Part shown: positions 25,350 to 37,941 of the stretch, one piece after another | Position numbering within the stretch: the stretch's first letter is position 1 | How the letters are laid out: every line of letters starts with the position of its first letter | From: Syngnathus acus | Lineage: Eukaryota > Chordata > Actinopteri > Syngnathiformes > Syngnathidae | Reading direction: 5' to 3' | Assembly (NCBI RefSeq): GCF_901709675.1 | Contig: NC_051103.1 | Location: forward strand, 5,441,501-5,505,500 | Length of the DNA stretch: 64,000 nt | Notes under the pieces: generated by a model | What the model saw: only the letters and a program-made list of their open reading frames with translations | Told to the model about the DNA's origin: nothing | Database searches by the model: none | Program-made: the position numbers and the translations under genes

Positions 25350-26050
25350 GTAGACTTAGTACCGTTACTTGATTCTCGATACTAATTTGGTACCACAGTA
25401 AAAACAAACTTTTAAAATCATTAATTTCTTTAAAACTGCTTAAACCGTATAGTAAACTTGATACATTAAAAAAGAGCAGCAGTGGCATGGCAAATCTGGT
25501 CACCCGAATTTCGGGTAATTATAACGTGACGTGGCACAACAGTGACAGTAAACATAAAATCACTCACTTTGAATTCCCTGAACAAGTCGGGGTGCCTGTA
25601 TCTAAGGTGTTTGGCCATGTTGGACGTGCTTCCACGTTTGGTGCATACACCTCTCAAGCATGTTTTGCACGTTGGCTTGTTCAAATCTATAATTGCTCCG
25701 GTTGTATCCGTCTCGAATGCAAAATATTTCCACACACGACTCTTTAAGCGACCTGGCTTCCCAACAAGCCGGCGGGTTGAACTTCCACTCTCACTTGCTG
25801 AAGCCATTGCTGCTATAAATATGAAAGCCCGAAAGATTTCTTCTTCTTCAGCCGCTAAATGCTGCTCCGTGCTGCTCGCATGCGTATACTGCCCCCTTCA
25901 GTTCCGGCAAGAATCGACACAGCTCGCCGAGGGAAAAGTTAAATATTCGGTTCTGACGGTACCACAAAAAAAATCAGGTATTGACGTATTTCTTTGTGCG
26001 TTAGTACCGAATTAGTACCGGAAGTATCGGTTCTTGTGACAACCCTAGTT
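25350..26050 (-). mobile_element. hAT-type transposon relic with BED zinc finger
   Basis: The right end, read in reverse complement, is TAGGGTTGTCACAAGAACCG followed by ATACTTCCGGTACTAATTCG; similar sequence (CTCGATACTAATTTGGTACC) stands inverted near 25375-25395. Inside, on the minus strand from 25807, a frame starts MASASESGSSTRRLVGKPGR and carries a BED finger: VWKYFAFETD, CKTCLRGV, then HLRYRHPDLF. The transposase part is missing, so this is an internally deleted copy. The left end is degraded and no 8-bp duplication was confirmed. Confidence 0.6.
25487..25807 (-). pseudogene. BED-type zinc finger N-terminal fragment of a hAT transposase
   Basis: A 113-aa frame with an intact Cys-Cys-His-His BED module (CKTCLRG and HLRYRH) after an aromatic VWKYF motif. 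The frame stops soon after, with no RNase H-like transposase core, so it is a fragment and not a full gene. A protein with the BED finger alone could still be made, but nothing shows that it is. Confidence 0.55.
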
Positions 26051-26145
26051 GTATTAAAAAAAAACTCCCATAAAAAGTGCTGATTCAACGCCTTTAATTG
26101 AGTAAACAAAAAGTAATTTAGAGGGACCGCCACGTTGTTGGCTGG

Positions 26146-26784
26146 TTAAAATTTAGGTGACAAATAAAACATTTTGTTGATGTCACTGATTGCAACATCC
26201 TTCAGTCTTGGTATTTGACCCTTCTGGGCAACTTCACCCCTCTGGCTTTGTGCAAATCCATCTAAAATATTTAATGGGATAAGAGATGATGTTTTATTGC
26301 ATTTGTCTTGTTTAATTAAGAAAAAAAAAAAAACTTCAATACAATACTGCGTACCTGTAATGTTGTCCAGGCAGTCGAGTGGTGCTGTATTATACATATT
26401 GATTCCAAATAGCAACACTACAGAAACGCTTAATGCGACCAGCAGATAGATTGGTGCAGCGAGGGCCCAATACCTACAAGACATAATTCAAGTTGCAAAA
26501 ACAAAATATATGGAGCATGTGTACTGATGACTGAAATGTCTCTTTACTTTTGAGGCCAATAAGTGAGTCCGACTGAATGAAGCCACTCCTCCGGTATGTA
26601 TGCCCACACGCAATAGAGAACTATAGGGGGAATCAGGATAAATACACCATGACACAAAGAACATCAACACAAGTGATCAACTCAAATGTGAGACAAACTT
26701 ACAGAAAGCAAACTGTGAGCCGAGGAATACAACAAAGCCATAGATGGCCCTCTCAGGCACGGGAGAGGGGCTGCTTTCCATCAT
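26146..26784 (-). CDS. pigp: PIG-P, subunit of GPI GlcNAc-transferase
   Basis: A small endoplasmic reticulum membrane subunit of the enzyme that starts GPI-anchor synthesis by adding GlcNAc to phosphatidylinositol. It has four coding exons at about 26707-26784, 26550-26622, 26355-26482 and 26146-26263, giving about 129 aa like the human short form. The start is [20 protein letters not shown], and a second Met follows the first. Two membrane helices are visible ([20 protein letters not shown] and [20 protein letters not shown]), with the family block [12 protein letters not shown] between them, and a tail [13 protein letters not shown] matching human DISISEVNQMFFL. Joins are GT/AG and in frame. 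Human PIGP is on chromosome 21, so its presence here is a fish-specific linkage. Confidence 0.93.
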
Positions 26785-27546
26785 GATCTGAAACACATTA
26801 AAAATCACAAGGGGTATGTCGATTAATTGCAATACTAAGGATTTAATTTAAAAGCATGATTTCGATTCGTCTTTACAGAAACGGCACAGATCGATGACTC
26901 ATAACTTGACACACTAAACTGTACAAGCCATTTTAGAAAAACAAACAAACAAACAAACAAACAAACAGACATTTACTACGCAATTCTACCAAGTTGGGAA
27001 AAATGTAAACACACATTTTACATATCTGTCACTTTGTTTTGGGGAATGTTGCACTGGTCAAATGTGTCCGTGTGATACTGGGCGCGGCTGGAAACGTAGA
27101 AGAAACTGTTCCTCAATTAAATGTTCAATTATATTTTTATTCTTGTGTATGGCTGTGAAAATAAACAAGAATAAATCTAATTATTTTTTTTATACAAATA
27201 CCTTTTAGTAGCTATTATCCGCTGTCCACCGCTGGAGGCGTGTTTGTCTTAGTAAAGCTCAAACGTGTGTTTCTGGTATACATATTTGAGTGTTACACCA
27301 TGCGGAACTGGCTTTTCTGCGTGGTTCCGGTGCATTGGATAGAGGAAAGTTTGCACATTGGCGTTTGTGCACGCACATGACACGACTTTTTAAACAACAT
27401 TTTCGCTTTTGACGTATTTATGGGATAGTTTTGCACGACGGAATCAGTTTTACAAGCGTGTCCTAGAAAAATACGCATGACGCAAAGACGACCGTCGCCG
27501 CGTGGATGAGAATTTCTCACCAAATCTGTGAGTAAGAAGCGTTCAA
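26785..27546. other. Divergent spacer between pigp (-) and rexo4 (+)
   Basis: About 760 bp that must hold both promoters. An (AAAC)n array lies at about 26938-26966. AT-rich; no TATA box stands out for either gene. Confidence 0.5.
26938..26966. repeat. (AAAC)n microsatellite
   Basis: About seven tetranucleotide units. Confidence 0.8.
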
Positions 27547-29457
27547 ATGAAAGTGGTCGTAATGTCTGAGATAAAAGCGAAGAAAAAGAAGCAGGTATCC
27601 TCCGAAGTTGGAAAAGACAATTCTGTGAAAAAGAAAAGGAAATACAGGATACGAATGAAGTTGAAAAAAAAGGCCTGCGTCCAAGACTTGGCCTCAAGTC
27701 AGCCCACAATTCCTCCAAAAGATCCCAAACACTTTTCTGCCAACTGGAAAGCATTACAAGAGGTAAGCCTTGTTGAGTACGTGCCTTAAATGTGTAAATA
27801 TTGTTTTGTCAGTGGTGACCGTGCTTTGCATGAGTGAAAAATAGTTTATGTGAATGGTAAATGAACAGTTTGTTGTCATATTCAACCCTCTCACTGCTGT
27901 TCACAGATGCTAAAGTCCAGCGAGACGACGACAGTTGCTCCAAAGGTTTCGCAGCAACAACCTAATGGCCCTCTGCAAGTAAAGAAAGACAAACCATCCA
28001 AAAATGCACATCAGAACAATACCTCCAATGCAAAGACTTTTTCAGCACCAAAAGCCAAACACAAAAAGGCTAAAAGTCCCGTTGTGTCGGACTCACAACA
28101 GACAACCAAAAGAAAAAAAAAGCCGGAAGCAAGCGCCCAGCAAGCGGCCAAGAAGCAGAAAGTCGAGCTAAAGGAGTCCAAACCTACAGAGTGCGTATAC
28201 AGCAATGCGTCATATTTGATCAACATTAAATGCAAACATTTTATGCTTTTTTTTTTGCTCCTGCAGGGAGGACATTTGGTTTGACGACGTGGATCCCGAT
28301 GACATTGAGGCAACGGTGGGGGCCGAGGCGGCTGACATCATGAGGAAGAAGCAGGGCATTTACAAAAGTGAGCCAGAGAGCACACTGGTCAAGGAGAAAG
28401 CCTTTGAGGGGTGAGTGGCCATTCATTCATACATACACAGTGTTAGCTTCAGTGCCCACCCTCATGTTCCCCCCCTCCATCTTCAGTCTCACCAGAGCTG
28501 TCGCCATCGACTGCGAGATGGTGGGCGTGGGTCCCGACGGGGAGGACAGCATCTTGGCACGCGTGTCCCTCGTCAACCACTTTGGGAAGTGCGTCTATGA
28601 CAAGTTCGTGAAGCCCAGCGAGAAGGTGACAGACTACCGCACGGCCGTCAGCGGCATCCGACCGGAGGACATCAAGAACGGTACGTCAGCGAATGTCCCA
28701 TTTACTCAATATTTCAAAATTTTTGACCAAATATTTGTCTCCCAATTTCAGGTGAGAATGTAACGACTGTGCGGAAGGAAGTTGCTGAAATCCTACAGGG
28801 AAGAATAGTGGTTGGCCACGCTATACACAATGACTTCAAGGTATCCATGAAATGAAGTGCGGAGTAGACAAAATCAATTCTGTGTTTTCATGCTATCTTG
28901 TCTTTTCTTTAAGATTTTGCTACTGGATCACCCCAAAAAAAAAATCAGAGACACTCAGAAGTATAAACCCTTCAAGAAAATCGCCAAGGTAACAACAGTT
29001 GCACAGCCATGCTGTATAAAACAGAATCTTGTTGTCATTGTTAGATAGAATGTTGAATTTTTTTCCCCCCCTCTCCTTCCCTTTTAGACAAATCGACCTG
29101 CGCTTAGAGTGCTTTGTAAAGAAATTCTCAACGTCAAGATCCAACAAGGCGAACATTCCTCGGTAAGTCATCGATTTCTCCTTTAAGGCACCTAATTGTG
29201 CGAATTCGATTGTGTGATCATTTTTATTTTTTGCACATTTCGAAATATTCACCTCAATTCCGTATTTGCCGTGTAACGCGTCGTTTGAAATGTTGCAGGT
29301 CCATGACGCGCAGGCTACCATGAGGCTGTACACGCTTGTCAAAAAAGACTGGGAGGCCCAGATCAAAAACAAAACAGAGGAGAAACCAGACAAGCGAAAG
29401 CCCAAAACCCCCAAGAATGCAAACAAGCGTCCTGTAACAGCACGTTTGTCCTTTTAA
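27547..29457 (+). CDS. rexo4: RNA exonuclease 4 homologue (DEDDh 3'-5' exonuclease)
   Basis: Nucleolar 3'-5' exonuclease of the REXO4/XPMC2 family, connected with rRNA processing. Exons include 27547-27762, 27908-28189, 28267-28410, about 28487-28681, 28752-28841, 28914-28988, 29087-29162 and 29300-29457. The N-terminal third is lysine-rich with likely nuclear and nucleolar signals and the family block FSANWKALQE; EEDIWFDDVDPDDIEA precedes the nuclease. The catalytic acids are in AVAIDCEMVGVG, the middle Asp in GHAIHNDFK and the His-Asp pair in VHDAQATMRLY, so the DEDDh set is complete. LLLDHPKKKIRDTQKYKPF is almost invariant in the family. Two nearby in-frame ATGs (27547 and 27562) could start translation; the second gives MSEIKAKKKKQ. 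Human REXO4 is on chromosome 9, so this is not a shared neighbour. Confidence 0.93.
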
Positions 29458-30555
29458 TGTGAGACGCTCACTTGTTATTTCAGAAAAATCTCAATTTTGT
29501 CTTGGATCCTAAAAGTGACTGAGATTTGTTTTTGAGGTGACAAAGGGTTTTAAAAAATCATCAAACGAATGTTGAGTAGAGAATACGCCAAACAAAAGAA
29601 GTGTTTTTTTTTATTATGAAGCTATTTTTCTATGAATGCTTATACAAATACATTTTTGTTTATGGTTGTGGATTTGTGAAAGGTTTTCTCTCAGTTGTGC
29701 GTCCAAATTGGTTTGTTCTGTTGATTTCCTGGTTGCCTTGAGCTATAGTATAAAAAAAAGTCTTAGCAAGACTTAAATTCAAAAACACCACTTTAAACAC
29801 TGTATGCTGACATTTTGCAACCAACAAAGAAGAGCCCAGAAAATGAAGACAACAGTGGAGGACATCCAGCATTTTGTGTTCCGTTGCTTGTTGAGAAGAT
29901 GAAGACAAGTTTCATTGACCAATTTTCTGCTGACTTCCTGTTGAACCAATCAACAAACCACAAGATTTCTAGTTTTGTTGTTTTGGTACTGTGCCACAAA
30001 TAAAGATGGCAAAAAAAAGCGGTACGTACAATTTCAATTTGTTTAGCTTTTTTATGGATGAAAGCAAAATTCAGTTTTTTTCCCCAGTCAAGAAGGCAAG
30101 CATATTTTCCCATCCAGCACTGGAATTAATTCATTTGTGGCAGTCTTCACTGTGATTTATGCACCAGCATGATTTAGTACGTTAAAGCAGATGAAAAATT
30201 GTCCATCCTCAAAGTAACCGACTTGGAACTCGGATGCTGCCAAGGCTTTTCTAAAGCCTCCAGAAAATACATCAACTCTGCTGACAAAGGCATTTTTGTT
30301 TGCATTTATGTCCATTTCCATTTGAGCTGGCAGTGTTGGGACCACCTTGTCATGCTTGTCATGCGTTTTTTATCCTCTGAGGAAATTACATCTATGTTTT
30401 CTCCCCCTCAAGCAGACAGACTTGACATGCACAAGCCAATGTTAGCCACTAGATAACATTAGCAAGGGAGACATACTTTATAATATATATTTTTTTAGTC
30501 TCAGTCTGGCAGGTATTGAACAATTCTTCAAAAAAGCCTTGATTATCTCGATTGC

Positions 30556-30570
30556 ACTGCCCTCTCGTGG
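30556..30570 (-). promoter_or_regulatory. Candidate CTCF site
   Basis: The minus-strand reading CCACGAGAGGGCAGT matches 14 of 15 consensus positions. Confidence 0.4.
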
Positions 30571-33108
30571 CTAAAACAAGTAGTTGCAGTAAATTAATCA
30601 TGATCTGCAAACTGAATTCTTTATATTGTCTTCAATTGTGGTTTTTTTTTTTTTAACTAATACACAATATTATATTTCAACATTCCTTGTTAAAAAAAAC
30701 AGAATCCCCCTAGGCTGGAACAAATTAAAGACATTTCAATTCAATGTTGAACTTTACTACTAACAATAGTGTCAAAGCTGTGGTGCTTGACCACCCAAAG
30801 TGTGTTCCGGTCAGTTGCTAGGCTGCTCATTTGCGGTCCTTTATGCATGAGCTGCTCTGTGCAGCCGCCTGTCTGTTGACTGATGCTGGCGCTTAAGTAA
30901 GAAGCCAGTTGAGCATTCAGTATTTATGCAGCTTGATGAACAAATGCAGTCAGCTTCTTAACTCACAGTGCTACGGTTGCCTCCCTAAGTGCTAGTGAAT
31001 GTGGCTCCTGTGAATGCTGTGGCCTTAAAAAGTCCCCCGTGCAAGTTTTACATGAGTCCATTAAATTTGTTTGGGGCACTTGTGTGTCATTATCTTAAAA
31101 TAACCAAATCACGTCACTATTAATGATGCCACGTAACTGAAAAGGCCTTCATCACCTAAAGCGTGACCTCATTTTACTTGCTCCGTTTTATTCCGCATAA
31201 CTTCAGCAAACTTTTTTGGGGGGGGCCTAATGAGCTTCTGTTGTAGACTTGACATGTACAAGGAAGGTTTTTAAACGGCCTCATTTAACAATAACACAGG
31301 CAGCTTGATAGTCAGCACACAACTCGGGTCATCTTGTCGTCTTTCCTCAGCTCGTTTCTCGGCGTACGCTTGCGGCCGCACCCACCACAGATACGAAGCT
31401 AGCCCTTTTCGTTCTTATACAATCACTGTAATTTTCATGAGATTATATGAAGCACTCACTCTTGGCATTTCCTGTCAATAAGTGCATTAGCAGTCCTGCT
31501 GACTGTCGGACATATGCAATGCTGAGTCTGTATATCAAATCAGTCGTTCCAGTTGAAATGAATTGAAATGACATTAATCTGTTCCGGCATCACGTTTTTA
31601 TTAAAGACAAATTATAAAAGCTTGATATGAGAGCATGTTAAGAAATAAATTAGTTGAATAATTACTGTATGTTATGATATTTTGGAAGTTACAACTGGGT
31701 ACCTTTAAGCAGGTGTGACCCAGTTAGTGACATCAAAAATATGACCATAGGGTGGCCTCAAAACTGCATTTGTATTTATTTATGAATAGATCTAAATGTA
31801 ATAATAATAGCTTTATGTAGCACAATTAAGAGGAGCTGGATATTCCATGACAGTTTCTGCAAGCCCAATGTAACAGGTAAAAGCACAAAGCTGCTTTTGA
31901 GACAAAAAATAGTAAGGAAATATTTTAGCAGACAACCAAACGTGTTTTTGCCCAAATTTGAGAAATTTAATCGAGGACGGATGTCAGTTTTTGCAGCGTG
32001 CCACATGACCGCTGTTGTCGGTGCTGGAAACCTGTAGACAAAATGGTGTTTGTGCATCCACCGAACAGGGAGAGAGAGAGAGAGAGAGAAGAAAAAGAGA
32101 GCAACGATTGAACAGATGGCAATAAATCAACACAATTCTCACGCGGCCCACTGCCGTGGGTGCGTTTTTTTTTCTCTCTCTCCCGATTTCATTTCTGTAT
32201 CAATTTGCGTATTTGCAGCCCCGCATGCATTGATGAAGTTGACCATATGAGCTCGGGTTCCTCCCACCGTTCTGTCTTGGGTCTAATCCGCCCACATGTA
32301 TCGTCTGAGGGAGGGTAAAAAAATAAATAAATAAAAAATCGTGCAGGAGGTGACGCTCCTCTGAAGGAACACAGAGAGGGACAAGGCAAAGGGAGCTGGG
32401 CTGCATCTCCATTGAAATATTTGGAAAGAAACGAGACAGACAGAGAAATGGTAGCGGGGTGTAATTTATTTAGGTCCAGGCAATAACACAAAAAGGTGAC
32501 AGATTAAAAAAAAAAAGAGCGAGAGAAAGCGAGGCAGTTCTCAGGGTGTTTTTTTTCCTGCTTCATTTTCATCTAAGTAACCAATCTGCATTTTCCCTCT
32601 CCTCCATTCACTAAATCGCGACAGAAAAAAAAAACCACCCCAACTCCCCCCGCAAAATGAATCATCTGACTGGAGCGACTGGATACAGTGTGAAATCCTC
32701 CAATAACAAAAGAAAACTACGCGCTGATTGATCCTTTTGGCTTTTTTTATTTCCGGGTTTGGCGCACGGAACCTGCACGAGCCGAGTGAGTATTAAGCGT
32801 GTCCGTGGATCGAGCGTGCATGTGTTCAATTGAAGACTGTTTTTTTTTCCGCCTCATTATTGCAGCTTACATTTAGTGAGCGGCGAGGCGCATTCAACAA
32901 GTCGCGTTTTGTCCTTGTGTGTGCTCGATTCGCCTCCCCACACCTTTACACAGCCGTGACGTGCAGTGTTTATATATATGTATATATTCTGTGTGTGTAT
33001 ATTGTGTGTGCGTGTGTATATATAACTCATCTGCAATGGTGGGTGTTTCCCCATAGGCTGCAGATGGGCATGCTTCTTGCTCTTTTTTTCTGCACCCTTT
33101 GACTTGCA

Positions 33109-33134
33109 TATGTGTGTGTGTGTGTGTGTGTGTG
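33109..33134. repeat. (TG)n microsatellite
   Basis: An uninterrupted dinucleotide array with related TG/TA sequence upstream near 32970-33020. Confidence 0.85.
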
Positions 33135-33999
33135 TCAAGGCCTGAGAGGGGATGGTTTGATAAAGAAATCATATTGCACAACACACACGCATGCACAGGC
33201 AAAGATGCATTGTTAAACATTGGCCAGGATCTCATTCAGGAAGTATCGGTTAAACGTCTAGACTTCCTCACACAGCATCACCTCCACCTCTGCCAACTTG
33301 CTCCATCTTCTGCATTCCGCAGCATCACACACGCACACATTCATGCCAAGTCTCCAATTTCATAACGCCCCTGGCTTGCTTCCTTCCGTCACTTCCCGCC
33401 TGCCAACTGGCTCCGTCGTTCTCTTTCCCGTAACGCTCTCGCCTCTCTTTCCTCCATTTGCTCCCCACCCCGTCCACTCTTTTACACACACTCACTGGTC
33501 CTGCATTATAAATCTACAGCTGCTGCTATTTTTAGACTGAGGATAACCCAGAAACCACCACCACCACCTACCCCACCCCAACACCAACCCAAAATGAGCC
33601 CACCTGCCAGTAGGATGCAAAAAACAAGTGATAAGAAGGAAGCAGTGGATTCTTCTTTTGGAGGTGAATGAAAATTATGGAGGTGGCGCGTTCCTGTCGT
33701 GTCCGCCCGGCGCCTTGGAAAACCTCCAAATCCTTGACCTTGACGTTAACCTTTCATCCCTGTCCTTCTCAGCTCTCCTCTACCCAGCATCTATAAATCC
33801 TCCTTCCCTTCCCGGCTAATCTCTCACTTCCGCCCATTTGCTTTGTCTTGTGGGTCAAACATTGGCTGTTTCAAGTCCATTTGGAGCCCTTGAGGTCTAA
33901 TGACGGGCCAATTATTGGATGATACGGAATCAAATAATCCGTAATCAAGCTATTCAAAATTCATTACATTACGACTTTTACATTTGAGAATATAGAATT

Positions 34000-34290
34000 G
34001 AGGATAAACAATAAAGAAAAGGAAACCGTAGATGAACAGTTGATTACTTTTTCGTGCAACCAAAACACCAAACTGAGGAAAAATCTTTTCAGAATTTGTT
34101 CTACCTTTAATGTGCCATATGAGCTGTGCAACTCCATTGAAAAACAATTGGTGAGGTAGAAATACATTTTCGATTGAATTGTACATGTTAATTGGTCATG
34201 TTAATAGTGGACCAAATTTTTAAACGTTTTATCCTGATCTAATTTTTTTTATATCCGCATTTGGCCAGGGGTGTGTAGACTTTTTTTTTT
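34000..34290. repeat. Dispersed fish repeat relic, copy 1
   Basis: Ends in GGGGTGTGTAGACTTTTT preceded by TTTGGCCA, like copy 2 ending near 60715. The left limit is uncertain. Confidence 0.4.
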
Positions 34291-34490
34291 TTTTTTTAAA
34301 TATCCCTTTCCATATATGGCTATTCAAGCACCACCCAATGCTAATAACATTTGAGTTTGTCCCATGTCGACTCAATGCTCAAAGTCATTGCTGACCTTTA
34401 GGCTTCCTGTCATGATCATCTAGTGGATTAAAATACTATAAAAAAAAAAAAAAGCTGAGCCTTTATACGCTGTGATGTCATTTTCACTTA

Positions 34491-34505
34491 ACAGCAGAGG
34501 GCAGT
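34491..34505 (+). promoter_or_regulatory. Candidate CTCF site
   Basis: ACAGCAGAGGGCAGT matches 14 of 15 consensus positions, in the opposite orientation to the other candidates in the window. Confidence 0.4.
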
Positions 34506-37500
34506 ATAATGTCAAAATGGCCGCCCCTGAGATGGATTAAAACAGGTGGATGTTTTTTTTTTTTCTCTATTTATTGTAGTTTAGTTTAGTGAGACCGCAT
34601 ATTGGAAATCAAACTTTTATTTGATGTTCGCTCTATTTGCCGTCATAAAGTATTTGTACTTAGTTACTTCCCACCACTGATGTAAATCAGGAATGCTTCT
34701 GCATGCTGACCACAAAGGTCAAGACCCCCCCAAGGGGTGTGTTTGCCGTGTTGTTTGGATTGGTTGGCCCTCAGGGAGCACCACACCGGCTCGAGTAGCC
34801 GAGCGGCCCATTTCCTTTCTCCTGGCGTAATTGATTGCCTGCTTTATTCGTGCGCTGGGAATTGGCCACCGGCTTTGTTATGATGACGAGCGCCTTGTTT
34901 TCCTTTGAGTGCTGTAAAAAATATTTGCAAGTAGCATGTAGCTTCAATTATGACGGTTCATGAGGATTAAAAAAAAAAAACTCACTTGAAGGGGAGGGAG
35001 GGGTGACCGCAGTGCTCGGCTGCAGTATCCCCATTTCACCAGAAGAGGGCTCTTGTGCACTGAGACTGATGATGCAGAGAAGAGGATGGATGAAGGGAGG
35101 AGGGAGGGAAGCGATCTGGGTGGAACAGCATGACGCCTTGTGGTTACATCCTTTGATGAGGGAGCGGGTGGCAGCGAAAGGGGCGGGGGGCGCATAAAAA
35201 CACACACACACACACATGCACACGTGTGTATGCATGCATGACAAACATTATTTCCCTGCATTGACACCCCATATGCTTGTTTTCCTCCCTCTCGTCCTCT
35301 CTAATCACCTATCATCACCATCATCCATAGCTGCCCTCTTTTCTTTTTTCACAATTTATCCCCCGTGGTCCTTTCCTCCTTCTCATGTACCCCCCCCCTC
35401 CCTCCCTTCCTGTCCCCTCCCTATGTGATTCTTTGTTTTTTTGCTTTTGCTGCCAACAGCCAGGTTGGTTCCGCATAGTCAGCACTCCTCCGAATTCCTC
35501 CTCCCCCTCGCAGTCACTGCATCCCATAATCCCGTGCCCCCCCCCCCCTTCCCCGCTATATGCACCATTCCCTTTTTCTCACCGCAGTGTTTGCGCTCCT
35601 CTCCCAAAGCGTTTTTATTTCTCCCCTTTTTTTTTGCCCTCCACCCAGGCTGCGTTTCTTAGCGCATTCGGCCAGGTGAGCGTGCCACTCGGTCGGAGGT
35701 GCAGGACACGGTGGCCAAGTCAAGAAATGCTGCAGGAAAAAGAGAGCGGGAGGGAAAAACAGAAGGGGAGAGCGAGAACCCCCTCCCCGCGCGCGCTTTC
35801 CAATGCGTAGAAACACTCCGCCTCCTTTCTCACCTCCATGCTTTTTACCCTTCCTCCATTTTACTGCTCATACCTGTCCCTCTCCCTCCTTGGCTTTGCC
35901 TCCGCATTGAAGTGCAGCGGCTCGCTTGCACCACACTCGTTTGCAGCGGAAACTGCCTCCTAAACCTAACCAAATAAACAAAACACCCAATCTGCACTTA
36001 ACTCGCTCGCCACACCATATGTAGCTAATTCGAGTCCAAACTGGTGATCAATAAAGCGACCACACGTGACACCAGGAGGACAAAGACAGACTTTTAACCA
36101 CACTTCGAGACAAGTTGTGGCTGACGGTGTATAAAATATTCAGCAGCCGATCAACCAAAACAACGGACGGTTAGATAGTGCAAAGTAAAAGCTGCGGAGG
36201 AGCTCTCCGTGGTGCTGAAATCGAGCCTGCTATTATTCCCCCGGCCAGTGCGACTTTTCGAGTTAGGAACTTTTGAGTTGCAAAGTTCATGCAGTCCCAT
36301 AACGTACCTGAATTTAAGCTTCCCTGCAAGAGTTGAAACTGTTTTCTTTTTTTTAAAAAAAATTATTGTTAAATAGAAGAAGTCTTGACTCTTACTCCTT
36401 TAAGGATGATGATGATGCTTTCAATGCGCAACGTGAGTGTGAGCGAGGTAGGGAAAATGCAGGAGAGAGAATCTAAAAAGTGGGAGGGGGCCTGAGTGTT
36501 TTTTTTTTATTTATTTTTTTGAAATAGAGAACATAACATGGATGTCCACATAGCTGTGAATGGCGATGCGTGTATGTGTGTACCGCAGCCCAATTCATTC
36601 ACTTTTATGGCACACTCTCCGAGACGATCCACTGTGATGCATTCACTTGTCTCCCTTTTGGCCCCTCTCCCCATTCTTCCATTTTCCTACTCTGTTGGCA
36701 GAAAGTGACATTATTGGGCATAGCATGAATTTAGCGTATAACGTAAGCATGGACACGCCACACTCCTGGGAGGCAATTAACACACACACTCACATACATG
36801 GTGCTGCGGCACCTGACGTCACAAATGAGTTCGGGATCAGGAGCAAAGTGGGAGGAAGGGGGAGGGGGGGTGAGCATCCCCCTCCGCACCACCAGGCTCC
36901 TTCTTGCCAGTTTTCTACAGTTTTTCATCCGCTCACGAGTGTGTCCGTGCAAGGATGGGGGTGGGCGGGCACCTCTCACAGTGGCCTAATTAGGGTGAGG
37001 ATTTGAATGAGCACCAACTTGAGCATCAGTCGGATCAATTTAGAGATTGCCGGATGAGTGAGGGGGAAACGGGGGAGCTGGGACATAACAGTGCCAGGCA
37101 ATTAAATGACTTTATCATGAACAATGTGTGTGTGTGTTGGGGGGTGAGAAGGTGGTGAGCAGAATGTGGCCCGGGGGCCACAACTGGTCCGCTCTGTTCT
37201 ATAATCTGGCCCAACATGCATTTCGTAATATTTGTTGTATTTAATTTAATTAATTTGTGCACACCCTCTCATAACTTTAGATTATATATTTATATTATAA
37301 CTTGTTAAATGTTAAATAACACTGCTAGAAAGCAAACATTTATTTGGGGTTTAATTCGAGGTGCCATGAATTGTGGCAAGTATGATTTGAGTCTCTTTTG
37401 AGATCGATTGTGATTGGTTAATGTTCAGTTGTTGCTGTTGTTGTTGATGATGTAAAAGATTTTTTTCTTCAAAATAATGGTGTGAAAAAAATCTTTGAAC

Positions 37501-37884
37501 CAGATTGTGTAGACTTAGACTCGGAATATTTGAGTCTTATGAAAAGTCCTCATTTATGATGAGTTTTAATATTAGTATTTTTTCTATGCGCTGTAAAAAA
37601 CAAAGTTTGTCTGAAGTGCAATTTCAAGGCAACAAACCAAACTAACATTTGAAGTTGAGGAATTCAACGTAATCTTTTCATTTTTGCCATTGTGAAAATT
37701 GTCTGTCCCACATTTCACAGCAAAGAAATACAAGCAAGGTTATTTGGTGACCTTTTTTCATCTTGACATGGTGGAGAATCCACATTCCACTAAAATGCTT
37801 TCTCGCTCTCCCTCCTCTCTCTCTCGCCCTCTCTCTCTCTTCCCGCAGACTCCAGCTCCCTCCTCCCTCCGGTTGCTCTCATCT

Positions 37885-37918
37885 CCCTCCTCCTCCTCCT
37901 CCTCCTCCTCCTCCTCCC
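37885..37918. repeat. (TCC)n tract just upstream of the kcnc3 start
   Basis: A trinucleotide and pyrimidine-rich run inside the probable kcnc3 5' UTR. In the frame of the channel it would read as poly-serine, which is one reason to prefer the downstream start codon. Confidence 0.8.
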
Positions 37919-37941
37919 TCCTCCCCCACCCCCGGTCCTCT

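Larger units (their letters stand above)
29458..37941. other. Gene-free interval, rexo4 to kcnc3
   Basis: About 8.5 kb with no recognised coding exon. It contains a GA run (32069-32089), a GT array (33109-33134), a CA array (35200-35215), a repeat relic near 34000-34290, a GC-rich stretch of hAT-relic appearance near 37165-37200, and pyrimidine-rich sequence directly before kcnc3. The right end is probably kcnc3 5' regulatory and untranslated sequence; an acceptor-like TCCCGCAG ends at 37848. Confidence 0.5.

Noticed and set aside
33099-33140. GT/CA arrays as coding or CRISPR-like repeats
   Set aside because: Plain dinucleotide microsatellites without spacers, in a vertebrate genome.
34795-34830. 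tRNA-Leu-like start (GTAGCCGAGCGG)
   Set aside because: The following sequence does not make the anticodon or T arms of a cloverleaf.
37150-37205. GGCCCGGGGGCCACA stretch as a regulatory palindrome
   Set aside because: It looks like a common fragment of old hAT-type fish repeats; too short to define.
37699-37941. Extended kcnc3 start at an in-frame upstream ATG
   Set aside because: The extra sequence is a CT/TCC simple repeat coding poly-serine, there is an acceptor-like site at 37848, and [10 protein letters not shown] is the conserved family start.
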